The notes: a model not told the origin generated them from the letters alone. 64,000 nucleotides of DNA from Forficula auricularia (GCA_024734495.1 JALMQS010000556.1:1364001-1428000); one strand, 5' to 3'. Positions 1 to 11,058 are shown, numbered from the stretch's first letter. Numbers and translations: made by a program.

Positions 1-43
1 TGCACTGCATCAGCAAACTTCACATTGTTTTAATCTCATTTCA

Positions 44-775
44 TTAAGGTAGTTGTTTCACCATATGGGGTTTCTTGGGATTTTTTTTAAAATTTAGACA
101 TATTATTATTTAAATACTTCTGCATCGATTGGTGGCAAATCAAAATGTATGAACAACAAACATAGTTCCGAAGATATTAAATTCCAAAGATATAGTAGAG
201 TTATTCAGACTCTTATAACATTGCACTATACGGGATATCCGAAAGTTTACATACGTATTTAATTATAATTAAGAAACCCTTCATACGATTGTTATAAAAA
301 ACTAAACCAACATTAAACAATAACCGATACATATTTTAAGACAATTTTGATTCATAGTTACAACACAGTTTCTGAGATAATAATTAATAAATAATGAAAA
401 ATGTATAATGAAAAATTTACACTAAAAACAAGCTGACAACAACGCATGTATTTTACCTAAAAAGTGGGTTAATTGTAGTAATTTTTTTGACGTTTTTTTG
501 CTTCAGCCATTGTCACAACAGCTTTCAATCGCTTATCAAGAACTTTTTGTTTTATAAATCTCCCTTTATGATGTACTTTATCTGAAATTTCAATGATAAA
601 ATATATATAAGCTCGGACAGTGTTGCCAGATTTGTCAAACGAGCACGGGATTGGCTAGTAGTGGTACATAAACAGCAAAAAGTTTTGGGCTTATGAATTA
701 TGAATCCTTATTGCCTGTTCTATATACTCTAGCATTAACTTTTTGGTAGTATTAACGCAAAAACAACTACCTTAA
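44..775. mobile_element. TTAA-flanked inverted-repeat DNA element
   Basis: An 11-bp terminal inverted repeat (GGTAGTTGTTT at 48-58 and its complement at 761-771) is bounded on both sides by TTAA, giving a 15-bp perfect inverted match about 700 bp apart. TTAA target duplication is the hallmark of piggyBac-type elements, although piggyBac ends usually start with CC, so the superfamily is inferred only from the target. A lysine-rich open frame lies inside on the minus strand. Confidence 0.55.
469..654 (-). pseudogene. 61-codon open frame inside the TTAA element, family unknown
   Basis: The minus strand is open from the codon after a TAG at 655-657 to TAA at 469-471. The peptide is strongly basic at its C-end (HHKGRFIKQ, then KRLKAVV, then AEAKKRQKN). 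It has no early ATG, so it is either an exon or the remains of a longer gene. A splice-acceptor-like TTTCAG ends at 582 and a GTAAAA donor-like site follows the stop. The position inside a TTAA-flanked element suggests a transposase remnant, but no catalytic motif is visible and I do not recognise the family. Confidence 0.35.
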
Positions 776-1976
776 ATCGCATTAAAAATAAAAAAGCCTT
801 CTTATTAAAAAAATAATCCTACAGTCCAATAATAATAATTAAAACGAATTTTCTTCATCTTTAAGCAAGTAAGAATTTGAAATTTATACATAAAATTTGG
901 ATTTCCTTACTACCGAATAACAGCTGTTTTGTCCGGAAATAACTTTCTATATCTAATAATTTCCATGTTTATTAACTGAAATCGTTTAAAGTATAGGAAA
1001 AATAATTTTTCAAATGATATAAAGAAAACCATTTGTCACCATTTCTTCTTTTTTCTTTTTTCTACTTTTCTATTTCCCTTGACGTGACATCTTTAAGACA
1101 AACGGACTTGAAACATTGGCTAAACTGATCGTTTGTCAAAGGCGTTGTAACTAACGAATAGAAACTTAAGACACATACCGAAGGTAGATTTGTCCTTTTG
1201 GGGTAGGAAGGGGGCTCCATGTTCAACGTTCAAGAGCCCCATTATTAATTTCATCCTTTCTTCTTCCAAAGCGATTCATCATTAGTCGTATAATTGCCTG
1301 TTATAACCTTCTTGCTAAGATTTATCGGCTCATAGCCTTCTCATTAGAGAAATCCTAATCCGGCTGAATGGAGAGGATTTTTGCTCTATGGCACATTTAT
1401 CACAAGGGCCAATGCGTTCGTTTATAGACCCGTCACTTTTTTATCTAGTAACTTTGTTTTTGTTTTTTATTATAGAGTTAATCAACGAAATCTATTAAGC
1501 CACTTAAAACTTATTATCTAAAAAGTTAATTTAATATAATCATTAGAAGTAGCACAAATATAGAAACAACATTAAATTAAAGTTTAAAATAGTTAATTGA
1601 AAAGATTGTGTTGCTATGACAATAAAATGAATTTTCTATATATTCCATCGGATAATTTATTGTGAAATATTAATAACAGATAAAATATTTCTAAATTCTT
1701 TTTGACAACAGATTGTATTATGTCTGAAAGGGATAATCCAAATATAAATATACATATTTATATTACAAACAATACAATAAAGATAATTATTATAATAAGG
1801 AAACATAGCTGAAAGGGATAATTAAATTACAAGTTGTTTATCTCTAAATGTCAACATAATAAGTTACAGTCCTCTTTCAAATATGTTTCTAAGTTAACGC
1901 TTATCTAAAGTAGAGGCCTCTGGGGGCGGGTGGTGACTGTACTAGTCATTTACATATTTATAATTTAAAACAATAC
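776..1976. other. AT-rich stretch without recognised features
   Basis: No supported gene. The part around 1190-1440 is less AT-rich and not seen elsewhere in the window, so it may be low-copy sequence. Confidence 0.4.
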
Positions 1977-2054
1977 AGATGAAGGTCAAACCTCCGAAAC
2001 TATAGTGTCAAACAAATAAATTATATATATGTTTATTTACATTAAGCAGAGGTT
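1977..2054 (+). repeat. Fragment of palindromic family A (right-half type)
   Basis: It contains GATGAAGGTC, then CCTCCGAAACTATAGTGTC, then the family A stretch with CAAATAAAT and the degenerate end ATTAAGCAGAGG. The stem II complement is damaged (GAAGGTC against CCTCC), so the hammerhead-like core is decayed. Confidence 0.6.
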
Positions 2055-2874
2055 TAATTTATTATTATTAAACAAAGTAAAATAATGGTTAATATAAAAA
2101 ATATGCGTAACGTTAACAATTTTTCCATACTTTATATTTCACTTCATATTAAATGGATATTTTATTTAAAATCGGTGAAATTTATTAAAATCAATGTTTT
2201 TTAAATTTATAGAAAAAAGTAAAAACTATTTCAAAACTCGGTATGTATTCTGTAAATTATGGTGAGTCTGTGTGTGTATGTCTACGCTTTCCAATACACA
2301 TGATAACTCAAGAGAGGAAAATAATGAGAAACTTCGTTTTAGTGCCAAAATACTTGTATTTCTAATGCAGCTAGCTGATTAGATTTTGGACACTCTAGAT
2401 TTAGAACTTCCGGTTCTAAAATATGATTTTTAAATAATTTTATTTGAAATTCACAAATATGATGTACCTATAAGCATAAATAAATAAATTTCAATTACAA
2501 TTAAATTAATCATTTTATTTGTTTATTTTAATACACACGCAAATATCTTATTACAAATAATTGATAATTAAGTTTGGAAATGAATTATCTCAAAATGATT
2601 AAAATACATTAGATTGTCATGAACTTAAATTTATTATTAGAGTGGCTCTAACCTGAGAGCATACCGAGTCTTGAAAAAAAAATCTGAATTTTTTAGGATT
2701 TTGTAGGCCAAAATCTTTATTTTGATAAATAAGCAAACATTCTACTACAATATATTCAGTCATTGAGTTTCTTGGAATTAGAATCCAGATGAACAGCCTG
2801 ACAATAAAATGCTGCCAAATATGAGCTCGTTAGTTAAAACCATTTAAGAGTTCTAATTTCCAATTAATTAGTGA
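2055..2874. other. AT-rich stretch without recognised features
   Basis: No open frame or repeat shared with the rest of the window was recognised. Confidence 0.4.
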
Positions 2875-3552
2875 TGTTCTATAACTTTTATTCGGTATTC
2901 CTGAAACTAAAAAGCTAACCAGCCCCTAGTTTTGGAAATACAAACATTTTAGCACCAGAACGAACTGCCCAAGAACTTCGTTCAGGATTTTTTTTCTTCT
3001 ACCCTTCCATTTGGTATGTATAATTTACCATTACAAAGTTCATGTTTATATTTGTTATTATTTAAATAATCATTGGGTACCCCTATTTGGAGCCCACTGC
3101 TTTACAGTAATACTAAATCTGTTGATGATGTGGCAACCATGATATTTTACAGGCTCAGGCTCGTGATAGAACAGCCAAAGAAACAGACAAATTGTCAATG
3201 AAGTGTTTCCATAAGAGTTTAGATTTTTCCCTTTATAACTTGAAACTCTAAAAAGTGAAGACAGTGGATGTGTTCTATATCTTTTATTTGGTATCTGAGA
3301 AAGTTAACAACCCCATAGTTTAGGAAATACAAACATTTTAGCACTATAACGAACTGCCCAAAAACTTCGTTCAGGATTTTTTTTCTACCCTTCCATAAGT
3401 ATGTATATCATTACAATCTAACTACATGTCAAAGTTCAAGTTTAGAGTTTTAAAAGTTTACAAGCTCAGGGTGGTGATAGAACAGCCAAAAAACAGACAA
3501 ATTGTCAAACAAGTGTTTCCATAAGAGTTCTATAACTTTTATTCGATATGGA
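2875..3552. repeat. Tandem duplication, two and a bit copies
   Basis: Unit 1 (2875-3270) and unit 2 (3271-3526) both begin with TGTTCTATA and share the blocks GAACTGCCCAA, ACTTCGTTCAGGA, CTACCCTTCCAT and GATAGAACAGCC in the same order. A third copy starts at 3527 and ends about 25 bases later. Unit 2 is shorter by an internal deletion. A hammerhead-like motif follows 35 bases downstream, so the array may be part of the same element. Confidence 0.75.
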
Positions 3553-3582
3553 AAATTATATAGATTGGAACCATAGATTGAG

Positions 3583-3623
3583 TGCCTGAAGAAGCAGAAA
3601 AATATAGTGCGAAACGTAGCAAC
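3583..3623 (+). ncRNA. Hammerhead-ribozyme-like motif (ACGU type)
   Basis: CTGAAGA (3586-3592), an extra A, stem II GCA/TGC, GAA, the self-complementary ACGT, cleavage-position A, and stem I TGC paired with GCA. Stem II is only 3 bp, so activity would be weak at best. There is no palindromic partner next to it, unlike most other copies. Confidence 0.5.
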
Positions 3624-4222
3624 ATTTTGAAAATTTAACTTCTAATTTTATTTCAAGTCCAACTACCCAATAACCATCCAAAAAGAAAGAGGGATTGGAA
3701 CATTCTAAAAAGATAAAATAATTCAATTCTATTTTAAAACTTCTTAAAACTATATTCTTATAGCCTAGTTTATATTTCGTTTGTTGGCCTATTAAGCAAT
3801 TTACCTAACCAAATTTAAAAAAAAAATTCAAAAGTTAAAACCAGGGAAAATAAGATTAATGTTTGTTTTTTTCTATCGAGGTAAAATTTTTTGGTCAAGG
3901 AAATATGGCCATTGTAATATATTAATCATATTTGTGTATCGGGGAACAAAACAAAACAAAAAAATACAGAGTAAAACTTGGCACGGATAAATAGAAAGTT
4001 TGCTATAGGAGAGGAGAAAGCATGCAAAACAATTCTTCATGTTTGAACTCGGTTTGTGAGATTTTCACAAATGAATGTGTCAGTTAAAAAGAAAATAAAT
4101 AAATAAAATAAACTCGTGCCCTTTGAATTAAATTTAATATAAATAAATAAAAATAAAAGTTCACAACCCCTAACAAGCCCTCATCCACTCTCCTGATTTC
4201 TAAACTTGTATTGTTAACATTC
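3624..4222. other. AT-rich stretch without recognised features
   Basis: Nothing supported. A short minus-strand open frame here is low-complexity. Confidence 0.4.
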
Positions 4223-4304
4223 AGAAAGATTAAGTTTGCCGAGAGTAACAGAGTTGATAATTCACGAGGAGAAATCAATGAGGTTGTCCTCTACTTGATA
4301 GTTT
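4223..4304 (+). repeat. Left-end fragment of palindromic family A
   Basis: AAGTTTGCCGAGAGTAACAG, then GAGTTGATAATTCACGAGG, then GAGGTTGTCCTCTACTTGAT match the outer end of family A (compare 34642-34730), with several substitutions and no core. It is a solo, decayed end. Confidence 0.7.
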
Positions 4305-4688
4305 TTTGAGTAACCATCTTACTCTTTCAACAAATCATTTTATATTTTCAGTGACAATCTTTCAAAAGAAATTTATTAAACCAATTATTTTACATTAATT
4401 AATGTATACATTGTATTTTTGCTTCGATTCCGGAGATTACTTCTCCACCATCGAGTGTCCTTATTCATCTTTAGTCCTTGTTTTTAATAAGAGGAAAAAT
4501 CTAATTAGATAAAAAAACCTCTTTTCCGATAATTATTTCAATTCCATTATTCCCCAATCAAGTCGATTGGTTCTCCCCCTCCGTCTCATCTTTTCCTCTT
4601 TCAACAAAATCAATTTACAAATATTCTACATCCAATCGGGTAATTTAACCCATGAGAATTAACATATAGAATATTTCTAATTAATAAA

Positions 4689-4895
4689 TGCAACAAATGA
4701 AAAATTAATAACTTAAAAATAAAATAAAATCCACTAAAAGGTATAAAATAATTATCTTATTTAGTTACAACTAAACGACGAAATATTAACATGAAATTAC
4801 TTTTTGAAGTCGGTGCCAAACAAACTATACTTACCTATAAGCGAGCGTACCCGCCAAACGTACTAAGTAAGATCCGTCAAGTGCGATTCATAAAA
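4689..4895 (+). repeat. Half copy of inverted-repeat family C
   Basis: It shares CACTAAAAGGTATAAAATAA, ACTAAACGACGAAATATTAA and TTTTTGAAGTCGGTGCCAAA, plus the central loop sequence with CCGCCAAACGTACTAAGTAA, with the complete palindrome at 37661-38051. The second arm is missing. Confidence 0.75.
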
Positions 4896-5047
4896 TGTAT
4901 ATGTTTCAGTCCAGCGCGCTAGATCTGTTAACACGTGTATTAGGTGTTTGCTATTAATTAATGGGAGATTGAATATATAAGATCTCAGATTTCAAATTGA
5001 CTTGGTGATCCATATCAGTGTTTGATATAAAAAGAGGCATGCGGACC

Positions 5048-5724
5048 AACTCTAGGGTCTGACCTTTCATGGAATGACCATATCTCAACCACTGCTAAAG
5101 CTGCAGCGCGCAAGCTTGGTCTACTATTTAGGTCTAGATGCTGTTATACTCCCAGTCAACTTCTTATACTGTATAAGGCTCAAATTTGTCCCTGTATCGA
5201 ATATGGCTTTCATCTGTGGAGGGTGCATCCAAGCATTCTCTTGCTACACTGGATGCAATTCAGAAGCGAGCAATTAAACTAATACGAGACCTGGCTCTAA
5301 CCAACTCACTCGACTCCCTGGCTCACCGAAGAACCGTTTCTGCCCTTTCCCTGTACTACAGATACTACCACGGTGTCTGTTCAGTCGAGCTGAAATCACC
5401 TATCCCCCTAACGCCCTCTTTACGAGAAACACGCGGTTTTCTAACGCTCTGCACCCCTTCGCTGTCAAATTGGATAAAAGTCGAACAAGCGCTTTCGCCA
5501 ACTCTTTTATCCCTATGACCTCCAGAGACTGGAACTCGCTCCCTGCCACCATCTTTTCCGTGACTTATAAACCTTCAGCTATATCCGTATGCACAGATAC
5601 CTTCGACCCCCGCCCAACCCATAAAATTCTTTCTTCTTCTTTTCACGATGGAGGGGCCAACCCAGGCCTTTAGGGGTTGCACCTTTTTGGTGTAACTCCT
5701 TCTCTCGTCATTATCATAAAAAAA
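5048..5724 (+). pseudogene. Non-LTR retrotransposon RT C-terminus, 5'-truncated
   Basis: The frames together encode the end of a reverse transcriptase: LGSDLSWNDHIS, the thumb-region AARKLGLLFR, SQLLILYKAQ, IQKRAIKLIRD, HRRTVSALSLYYRYYHG, SRDWNSLPAT and a final RYLRPPPNP. Two or more frameshifts break it (around 5215 and 5500). A short 3' UTR and poly-A (5716-5724) follow. Two other copies, at 14444 and 36219, align with it. The C-terminal pattern is typical of Jockey-like LINEs; the exact clade is inferred. No endonuclease or catalytic YADD region is present. Confidence 0.85.
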
Positions 5725-6179
5725 CGCGAAAAGATGCTGGATTATAGCTAAATGGATCATATCTTTTTCATTCTCTCTTGGTCCAGACTTAAGGCTCAGC
5801 AGACTCCAATAGCCTCAATCAGCAGTGGTCTCGCGATATATATCTTGTTTAAAAAGAGCCATCAAAAACAATTTTCGTTAATATGTTAATTATTCTTTGA
5901 TATATTAATGAGAAAATTATAAATTTAAAAAAAAAATCAGTTAAAAATTTTTCAATTAAAGTAGTTCTTTCACAAATGCAAAAATTCAAGAAGTTTTTGA
6001 AACTTGGAATACATGTCATTAAAAGCATAATACACATAGTCTTTAAATTTGAAGACGATTTACCACACCAAATTTGAAATAATTGCAATTAAAAATGATA
6101 TTTTTTACATAGGGTAGATGGGTAAGGAGTGGGGATATGATCATTATTTTATTTTTTTTCATTGAAGGACTTTCACCAT

Positions 6180-6627
6180 CTTTCTTTAACAGCTTATGGC
6201 AAATGCGTCGCTTGCTCCTGGTATCGGGTTTTTGCGCGGAATTTTTTTTTTTTTTTTTTTTAAATTTAATTTTATATTTACAATCAGCTTAATATTTAAG
6301 CTTTGAGTAAATTTGATCAAATAGTTTGTACATACACACACTCTCACACTAGTTCATTCACACACGCACGGAATTTTTAAATTACTTTTTGTCTTTTGAT
6401 GGAAATCTATGCTCATGTTATTTGTTAATGAGCATACATTTCTATTTTTTCTTTTTCTTTTTCTTTTTTTTACTTGTTTATTATTTTGTTAAATTGTTGT
6501 AATTAATTTGTATTGATGTTTGTTAATGTATTGTAGCTAGATTGTATTGATGTTTGGAGGACCTAGCCACCGAGGACTTGTGCCTCTAAGCAGGTCGAGG
6601 AATAAAGATTTATTTATTTATTTTTAT
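6180..6627 (+). mobile_element. LINE family P 3' end, copy 1
   Basis: It shares ATGCGTCGCTTGCTCCTGGT, GGAGGACCTAGCCACCGAGG, GACTTGTGCCTCTAAGCAGG and a final AATAAAGATTTATTTATTT with 32095-32463. The terminal (ATTT)n tail and an ATCTT duplication at the borders (6177-6181 and about 6628-6632) indicate target-primed insertion of a 5'-truncated element. No coding part remains. Confidence 0.8.
6247..6378 (-). mobile_element. Short poly-A-tailed insertion nested in LINE tail P
   Basis: Relative to the copy at 32095, this copy has 132 extra bases bounded by the direct repeat CGGAATTTTT (6237-6246 and 6369-6378). A poly-T run on the plus strand at the left edge means a poly-A tail on the minus strand. 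This is the pattern of a short retroposed sequence. The source was not identified. Confidence 0.65.
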
Positions 6628-6944
6628 CTTGATGAAAAAATAATATTTGTTAGAATAATAGGATATTCGGAGTAACTTAAAAAATTGAAATTATTTTACC
6701 ACGTAGTTTTGATAAAGAACAAAAATAACAAACATATTTGGGCGATTATTTTTAGTAGAGGGGATATAAGCACAATGGCTTGGAAACGATCTGGCAAATA
6801 TGTGTGTATTTATATAGAGATTTCGTAGTGTGAGTGAACAGTCACGTTAAAAAAATACGCTAATATTTTAGTTCCTTTCATATTTCTAGAGTGGTTACGA
6901 GGCTAAAACTTTTTGTGTGGATTGTCGCGAAAGGACTAACTACT

Positions 6945-7280
6945 AAGTCTACTAACTACAGGTTAACTAATAAGAGCTTTAATTATTTATTTATTTATTT
7001 ATTCATTATTTTCAACGGCTAAATGCCTTATACATTAATATAATACAATAATTATTGAATATAACAAAATTAACAATAATAGACAAAGTAATATTATTAA
7101 ATTAATATAATAATGATGAGTATATGTTAAATAACAATTAAATCATATATTGAAGGCCTCGGCTTTAAATATTTAAAAACGAACTAGAATAATAATACTA
7201 CTAATAATATCAACTACTACATATTCGTGAATTATTTCATTGTTATTATGTGCTTGTAATAAATATTAGGAATTTAAATT
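6945..7280 (+). repeat. Dispersed repeat family R, copy 1
   Basis: ACAGGTTAACTAATA at the left and, toward the right, TTTAAAAACGAACT, AATAATAATACTA and GTGCTTGTAATAAATAT also occur in order at 16365-16760. It contains (TTTA)n at 6983-7003. No reading frame is shared. Confidence 0.6.
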
Positions 7281-7768
7281 TTCCTCACGGACAAGTTAAA
7301 AGATATTCCAACTTTAGGAAAATGGTTTCAAAAGAAGAGAATTTAAAATTCAAATTTATTGAATAAAGTTTTACTTTTTTATAATTCAATGAACTTTATT
7401 TTTACTTAACATTCAATTAGAGTATAACAAGTTGTTTCAGATTCCCTAAGGGCTAATCGTATTTGGTTACTAATATACTAATTCTAAGACAAATTGTTTA
7501 ATTAGATACATTTTAGGAAATTCAAATGTTTAATATGAAAACAAAAATTATACATTCATGGGAATAAGAATAACAAGGAATAATTTCATTTTTGGATTAT
7601 TCCAAGTTTTTATTGTTCATCGAATCTCTTCTACTGTACCTAGTACAATTCCCATTTGAATAATAATAATCATTAACCAGAATTAATCCTTTTTTAGAAT
7701 ATTTAGATTGAGTATGAATAAATTTTTAAAAGAACTAAAATCAGCAGTAAACGTGTGTTTTCAGTGAA
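7281..7768. other. AT-rich stretch without recognised features
   Basis: Nothing supported. Confidence 0.4.
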
Positions 7769-8381
7769 TCTATATATATAAAATTAAGGTTTTGTCTGTA
7801 CATTACTCCAAATCACGCCAAATTTTGGTTGCACACGTTTCAAGCAAAGTTATGAACGAAAACACCCTCAACAAAATTCCTGTCTGTTATGAAATTTCAT
7901 ATTTGTATCAGATGTCTTCTAACTTACGTTTTTAGCTATATAACTTTTTAATATTTTGACCCCAAAAGGGGTTTGGGGGGCGCACGAATGAAAATTATCA
8001 AATAACTCCTAAACTATTAACCCTACGGCAAATTTTATAATAAGCAAAGTTGTAGGGGATGTGATTTTTGACAACTTTTGTTTAAAAAGATTTCCCCAAA
8101 AATCTACCCAAAAAGGGGGGGGGGGGGGTGAAAAAATGTAAATTATTTCCCTTGGAGCAAACTCATCCAGATTTTGTATACATAATCTCTGGGAGGGGTG
8201 AGGGGGTTCGTGGGTTAGGGTGTGGATGGAGTTTTGGGTGGTGGTGGGGGGCGGGGGGCTGGTGCGGGGGATGGGGGTGATGGGTGGGTTTGGGGGAGGG
8301 GGGGCTGTGAGGGTGGGGTTCGTGGCCTGGGGGTCCAAGGGTCGTTTTCCTGGCTATCAAGAAGACGGGCCTTGCAGCTAG
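7769..8381 (+). mobile_element. Non-autonomous Helitron-like element
   Basis: It begins TCTATATATATAAAA after an A and ends GACGGGCCTTGCAGCTAG before a T, fitting Helitron ends (5' TC, 3' CTRR, insertion between A and T). The GC-rich hairpin expected 10-12 bases before CTAG is imperfect here but perfect (GACGGGCGTC) in the inverted end at 8468. No Rep/helicase frame is present. The right half is a very G-rich tract. Confidence 0.6.
8110..8345 (+). repeat. G-rich tract with quadruplex potential
   Basis: A run of 13 G near 8116-8128, then 8222-8340 with more than ten runs of 3-7 G separated by short loops. Open frames on both strands here are products of the composition, not genes. Confidence 0.8.
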
Positions 8382-8418
8382 TTATATATAAAACCAGCAT
8401 TCTGAGGGAATCTTGCTG

Positions 8419-8440
8419 GCCAGGGGGATACGCCCCCTGG
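8419..8440. repeat. Short GC hairpin between two Helitron-like ends
   Basis: CCAGGGGG pairs perfectly with CCCCCTGG around a 5-base loop. It lies midway between the forward 3' end at 8381 and the inverted one at 8468. Confidence 0.6.
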
Positions 8441-8467
8441 ACTTCGTAGTGGGTTTTGGAATAATAA

Positions 8468-8560
8468 CTAGCTGCGACGCCCGTCTTGGGCAGGCCTCCT
8501 GCTAGCCAAGGGGCCGTCCCATAGACCCCTTTGGAGATCTCTTTGGCTGCCAGTTAAATC
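8468..8560 (-). mobile_element. Inverted Helitron-like 3' terminus
   Basis: Read on the minus strand it ends AAGACGGGCGTCGCAGCTAG followed by TT. The self-complementary GACGGGCGTC sits just before CAGCTAG. Its 5' end on the right was not located. Confidence 0.5.
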
Positions 8561-8664
8561 AGTAGTAAATCATGTGTGTATACTCCTAGTAATTAGTTCT
8601 TAATTAAATATCAAGCTAATATCAATATCCATATAATTATTATTTAGATTATTGTGAAGACGGA

Positions 8665-8819
8665 CAATGTTTAATGAAAACGTTTTTTAGTTGATTTAGC
8701 GACGCTTCGTCCTTTAATTTAGGACTTTTTCAGACCCGAGTCAATTATAAAGCATAGCCTAAAGAAGTCCTAAATTAAAGGATGAAACGTCTCTAAAGAA
8801 ATGTTTTTATTAAACATTA
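8665..8819. repeat. Small palindrome with ACGU-type hammerhead-like cores
   Basis: Arms 8665-8730 and 8759-8819 pair with few mismatches. On the plus strand CTAAAGA, an extra A, GTCCT/AGGAT and GAAACGTC resemble the core found elsewhere; the minus strand shows a decayed copy (GAAGC instead of GAAAC). Both have lost key bases, so it is an old copy. Confidence 0.6.
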
Positions 8820-8844
8820 TCATGATTCCTGATAACCTACATAT

Positions 8845-8944
8845 TAGGGTGGTCCTTATTTTGGCTATTATATTATATATTTCGAATCATATGAGCCCTT
8901 GTCAGCGTAAAAATTCGAAAATACCCAAAATAATGACCACCCTA
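8845..8944. mobile_element. 100-bp MITE with 20-bp TIR and 8-bp TSD
   Basis: TAGGGTGGTCCTTATTTTGG at the left is matched by its near-perfect complement at the right. The exact 8-bp duplication CTACATAT flanks it (8837-8844, 8945-8952). An 8-bp TSD fits hAT or P superfamilies; I cannot choose. A related right half is at 47336-47403. Confidence 0.85.
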
Positions 8945-9260
8945 CTACATATAGACAATAATTTATTTGTTTTATTTGCCTATCTAGATATCTTTGACTG
9001 TCAGTTAAATCAGCTAATCCTTAGATATGTGTGTATAATTGTTATTTAATTAAACAAGAAATTAATTTGAATTAAAACTTAAGAATAATTTATTTATAGT
9101 ATTTGAGACCGGTTTTTACAGCCACTGTCAATCTTGAAAATATCTTAACTTGCAGTCAAATAATAAGTTAACCAATAGATGTGTGTAAAAATGTTTTTAT
9201 TTAAAAAATAAGTATTTTAAATCAAAACTTGAAAATAATTTATTTAAATTATTTATGGTT

Positions 9261-9597
9261 GAACTATCCAGCTTTTGTCATAGTGCAGGTAGGCCGTAGC
9301 CAGAAAGATCTTTCGGGGGAGGGGGGGGAGTTACTCACCGAGGGATTAGTGGAGTATTGATATATTCCTAGAGTGGTAGGAGTCAACCTCCCATTTGTCC
9401 AGATTACTTTTTTTACGAGAGTATTTTTAAAATTTTATTGAACGTTTATTTATATTCTGTAAGATTTCGATGTTTATCTCAAAATTTCAGACGGGATCCT
9501 ACCACCCCAACCCCCTTCACTGGCTAATGTCATGAACTGCATGACAACCTTAATATGCAGCTAAATCATCTACAACCAATTTTCAAAAAACAATCTT
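9261..9597. other. Stretch without recognised features
   Basis: Only short C- and G-rich runs are seen around 9310-9335 and 9500-9515. Confidence 0.35.
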
Positions 9598-9688
9598 AAA
9601 TCATAGAGAAAATTTCTTTTTTTCTATAATAATAAGTTATTATTTGGTAGACATGACTAGAAAAATGAAATTTTCTCTATGATTTTAT
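9598..9688. repeat. Short inverted repeat
   Basis: AATCATAGAGAAAATTTC (from 9599) is repeated inverted ending at about 9686, with a 50-base spacer. No target duplication was recognised. Confidence 0.6.
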
Positions 9689-9781
9689 GAAAATTTGTTG
9701 TTAACTTATTATAGGATGAATATTATGAATACACTATTTATTGTCTCGATGGTTTCCACCATTTTATGAACGATTAATATT

Positions 9782-10870
9782 TTAAGTATTTGAGTACTTG
9801 AGAAAGTCTTGAAAAGGACGAAAAGTCGTACGAAAATTGATATTTAACATATTTAACATTCTTCTTCTTCTTGTTAGGCTAACAGCTTGTTTATTCCAGT
9901 GCCTCTTTCCATCGTTTTCTTGGACGGTCCCGTCTTCTTTTCCCGGTAGGGTTTTGTCATGTACCTTCCTCACCAGCCGGTCTTCATTCATTCGCAATAC
10001 GTGTGCAATTCCATTCTGTCTTCTCCTTTGGACCCATACGCTGACTTTTTGTATATTGCACTTTTCCCTAATATCTTCATTTTTTACCCTGTCCATCCTT
10101 GTTTTACCCGCAATTCTGCGTAGCGATTTCATCTCACAAACTTCCAATATTTCTCTTGATTTTGCGGTGTCTGTTCTTGTTTCGGCCGCATATGTCAAAA
10201 TTGGTCGCACAACGGTCTTATAGATGCGTACTTTTGCTTCCGTTCCCAGAAACTTGTTTGACCAAATCGTTTCATTCAGGCATCCTGATATTTTGGACGC
10301 CTTAATAGATTGGAGTCTGACTTCCTCGCTAACGCTTTTGGAGCTGGTTATCTGAACGCCGAGATAGTTGAAGGATGACACTTGTTCCACTATGGTGTTA
10401 TATAGTTGTAGCTTACAGCGAACTGGTTCTCTAGCTATTGTGAGAGTTTTCGTCTTTTTCGAAGATATCTTAAGCTTGAATTTTTCGCAGGAAAGTGCAA
10501 ATTTATGTAAGAGTGTTGGAGATCGTTTTCGCTTTCCGCAACAAGAGCCGCGTCGTCTGCATAGCACACGATATTTACGTTCTCATCTCCCATTGAGTAG
10601 CCTTGGATATTTTTGAGGTCTTTTATTAATTCGTTCATTACAAGGTTGAATAAAAATGGACTTAGTGAATCGCCTTGTCGAATTCCCTGGTTGACTGGAA
10701 TCATCCCCTCTAGTTTCCCCTCTATTCTGATTCTTGCATAATTATTTCTATATATTTCCTGAATTAATCTAATAAGGACCACTGGTGTTCCATGATCTTC
10801 CAAAAACTTCAGGACATGCTCAGTTGGATTTTACCAAAAGCTTTTTCAATCTACAAGAAGGCCCGCGTCT
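9782..10870 (-). pseudogene. RTE-like LINE reverse transcriptase, decayed
   Basis: On the minus strand the catalytic palm is visible: GIRQGDSLSPFLFNLVMNE, then CYADDAALVAESENDLQ. After a frameshift near 10500 come FNYLGVQI, VRPILTYAAET and RRIAGKTRMDRVKNEDIRE, ending in the RTE-type pattern HVLRMNEDRLVRKV. A second frameshift near 10830 separates EKAFGKIQ from HVLKFLEDHG, and a stop lies just upstream. The endonuclease half is missing, so this is a 5'-truncated dead copy. The stop of the long frame is at 9782. Assignment to RTE rather than a neighbouring clade is inferred from the C-terminal motifs. Confidence 0.88.
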
Positions 10871-11058
10871 CAATCTCTGTTGTTCATCTTCAAGATTTAT
10901 TATTTAACATTAATAAAAAAAAGTGTCCAAAAACCCGTGAATATTTTATTTATAACTTATACTATAAACTACATATTTATTTCGAACTCACACCCTCTCC
11001 CTCGAAACTAATATAAGCTGTCCCTCCCCCTAGCTCAAATCCTAGGCACACCCTTACA

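Larger units (their letters stand above)
6015..6935. mobile_element. Repeat family O, copy 1, split by a LINE tail
   Basis: The reverse complement aligns with 14988-15455. The homology is continuous across the insertion at 6180-6627, so copy 2 serves as the empty site. No coding sequence or terminal repeat was recognised. Confidence 0.75.
8535..9260 (+). repeat. Degenerate direct repeats of about 120-150 bp
   Basis: Copies near 8550, 9005 and 9150 share a core like CAGTTAAATCAG ... ATATGTGTGTATAA, followed by AT-rich sequence ending AATAATTTATTTA. A weaker copy may start near 9550. Other elements interrupt the series. Confidence 0.45.

Noticed and set aside
8009..8449. Overlapping open frames on both strands (proline/glycine-rich peptides)
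   Set aside because: They follow from the G-rich tract; no codon bias, no motif, frames open on both strands at once.
9837..10616. Plus-strand frames of 68-128 codons
   Set aside because: They are antisense to the RTE-like reverse transcriptase on the minus strand.
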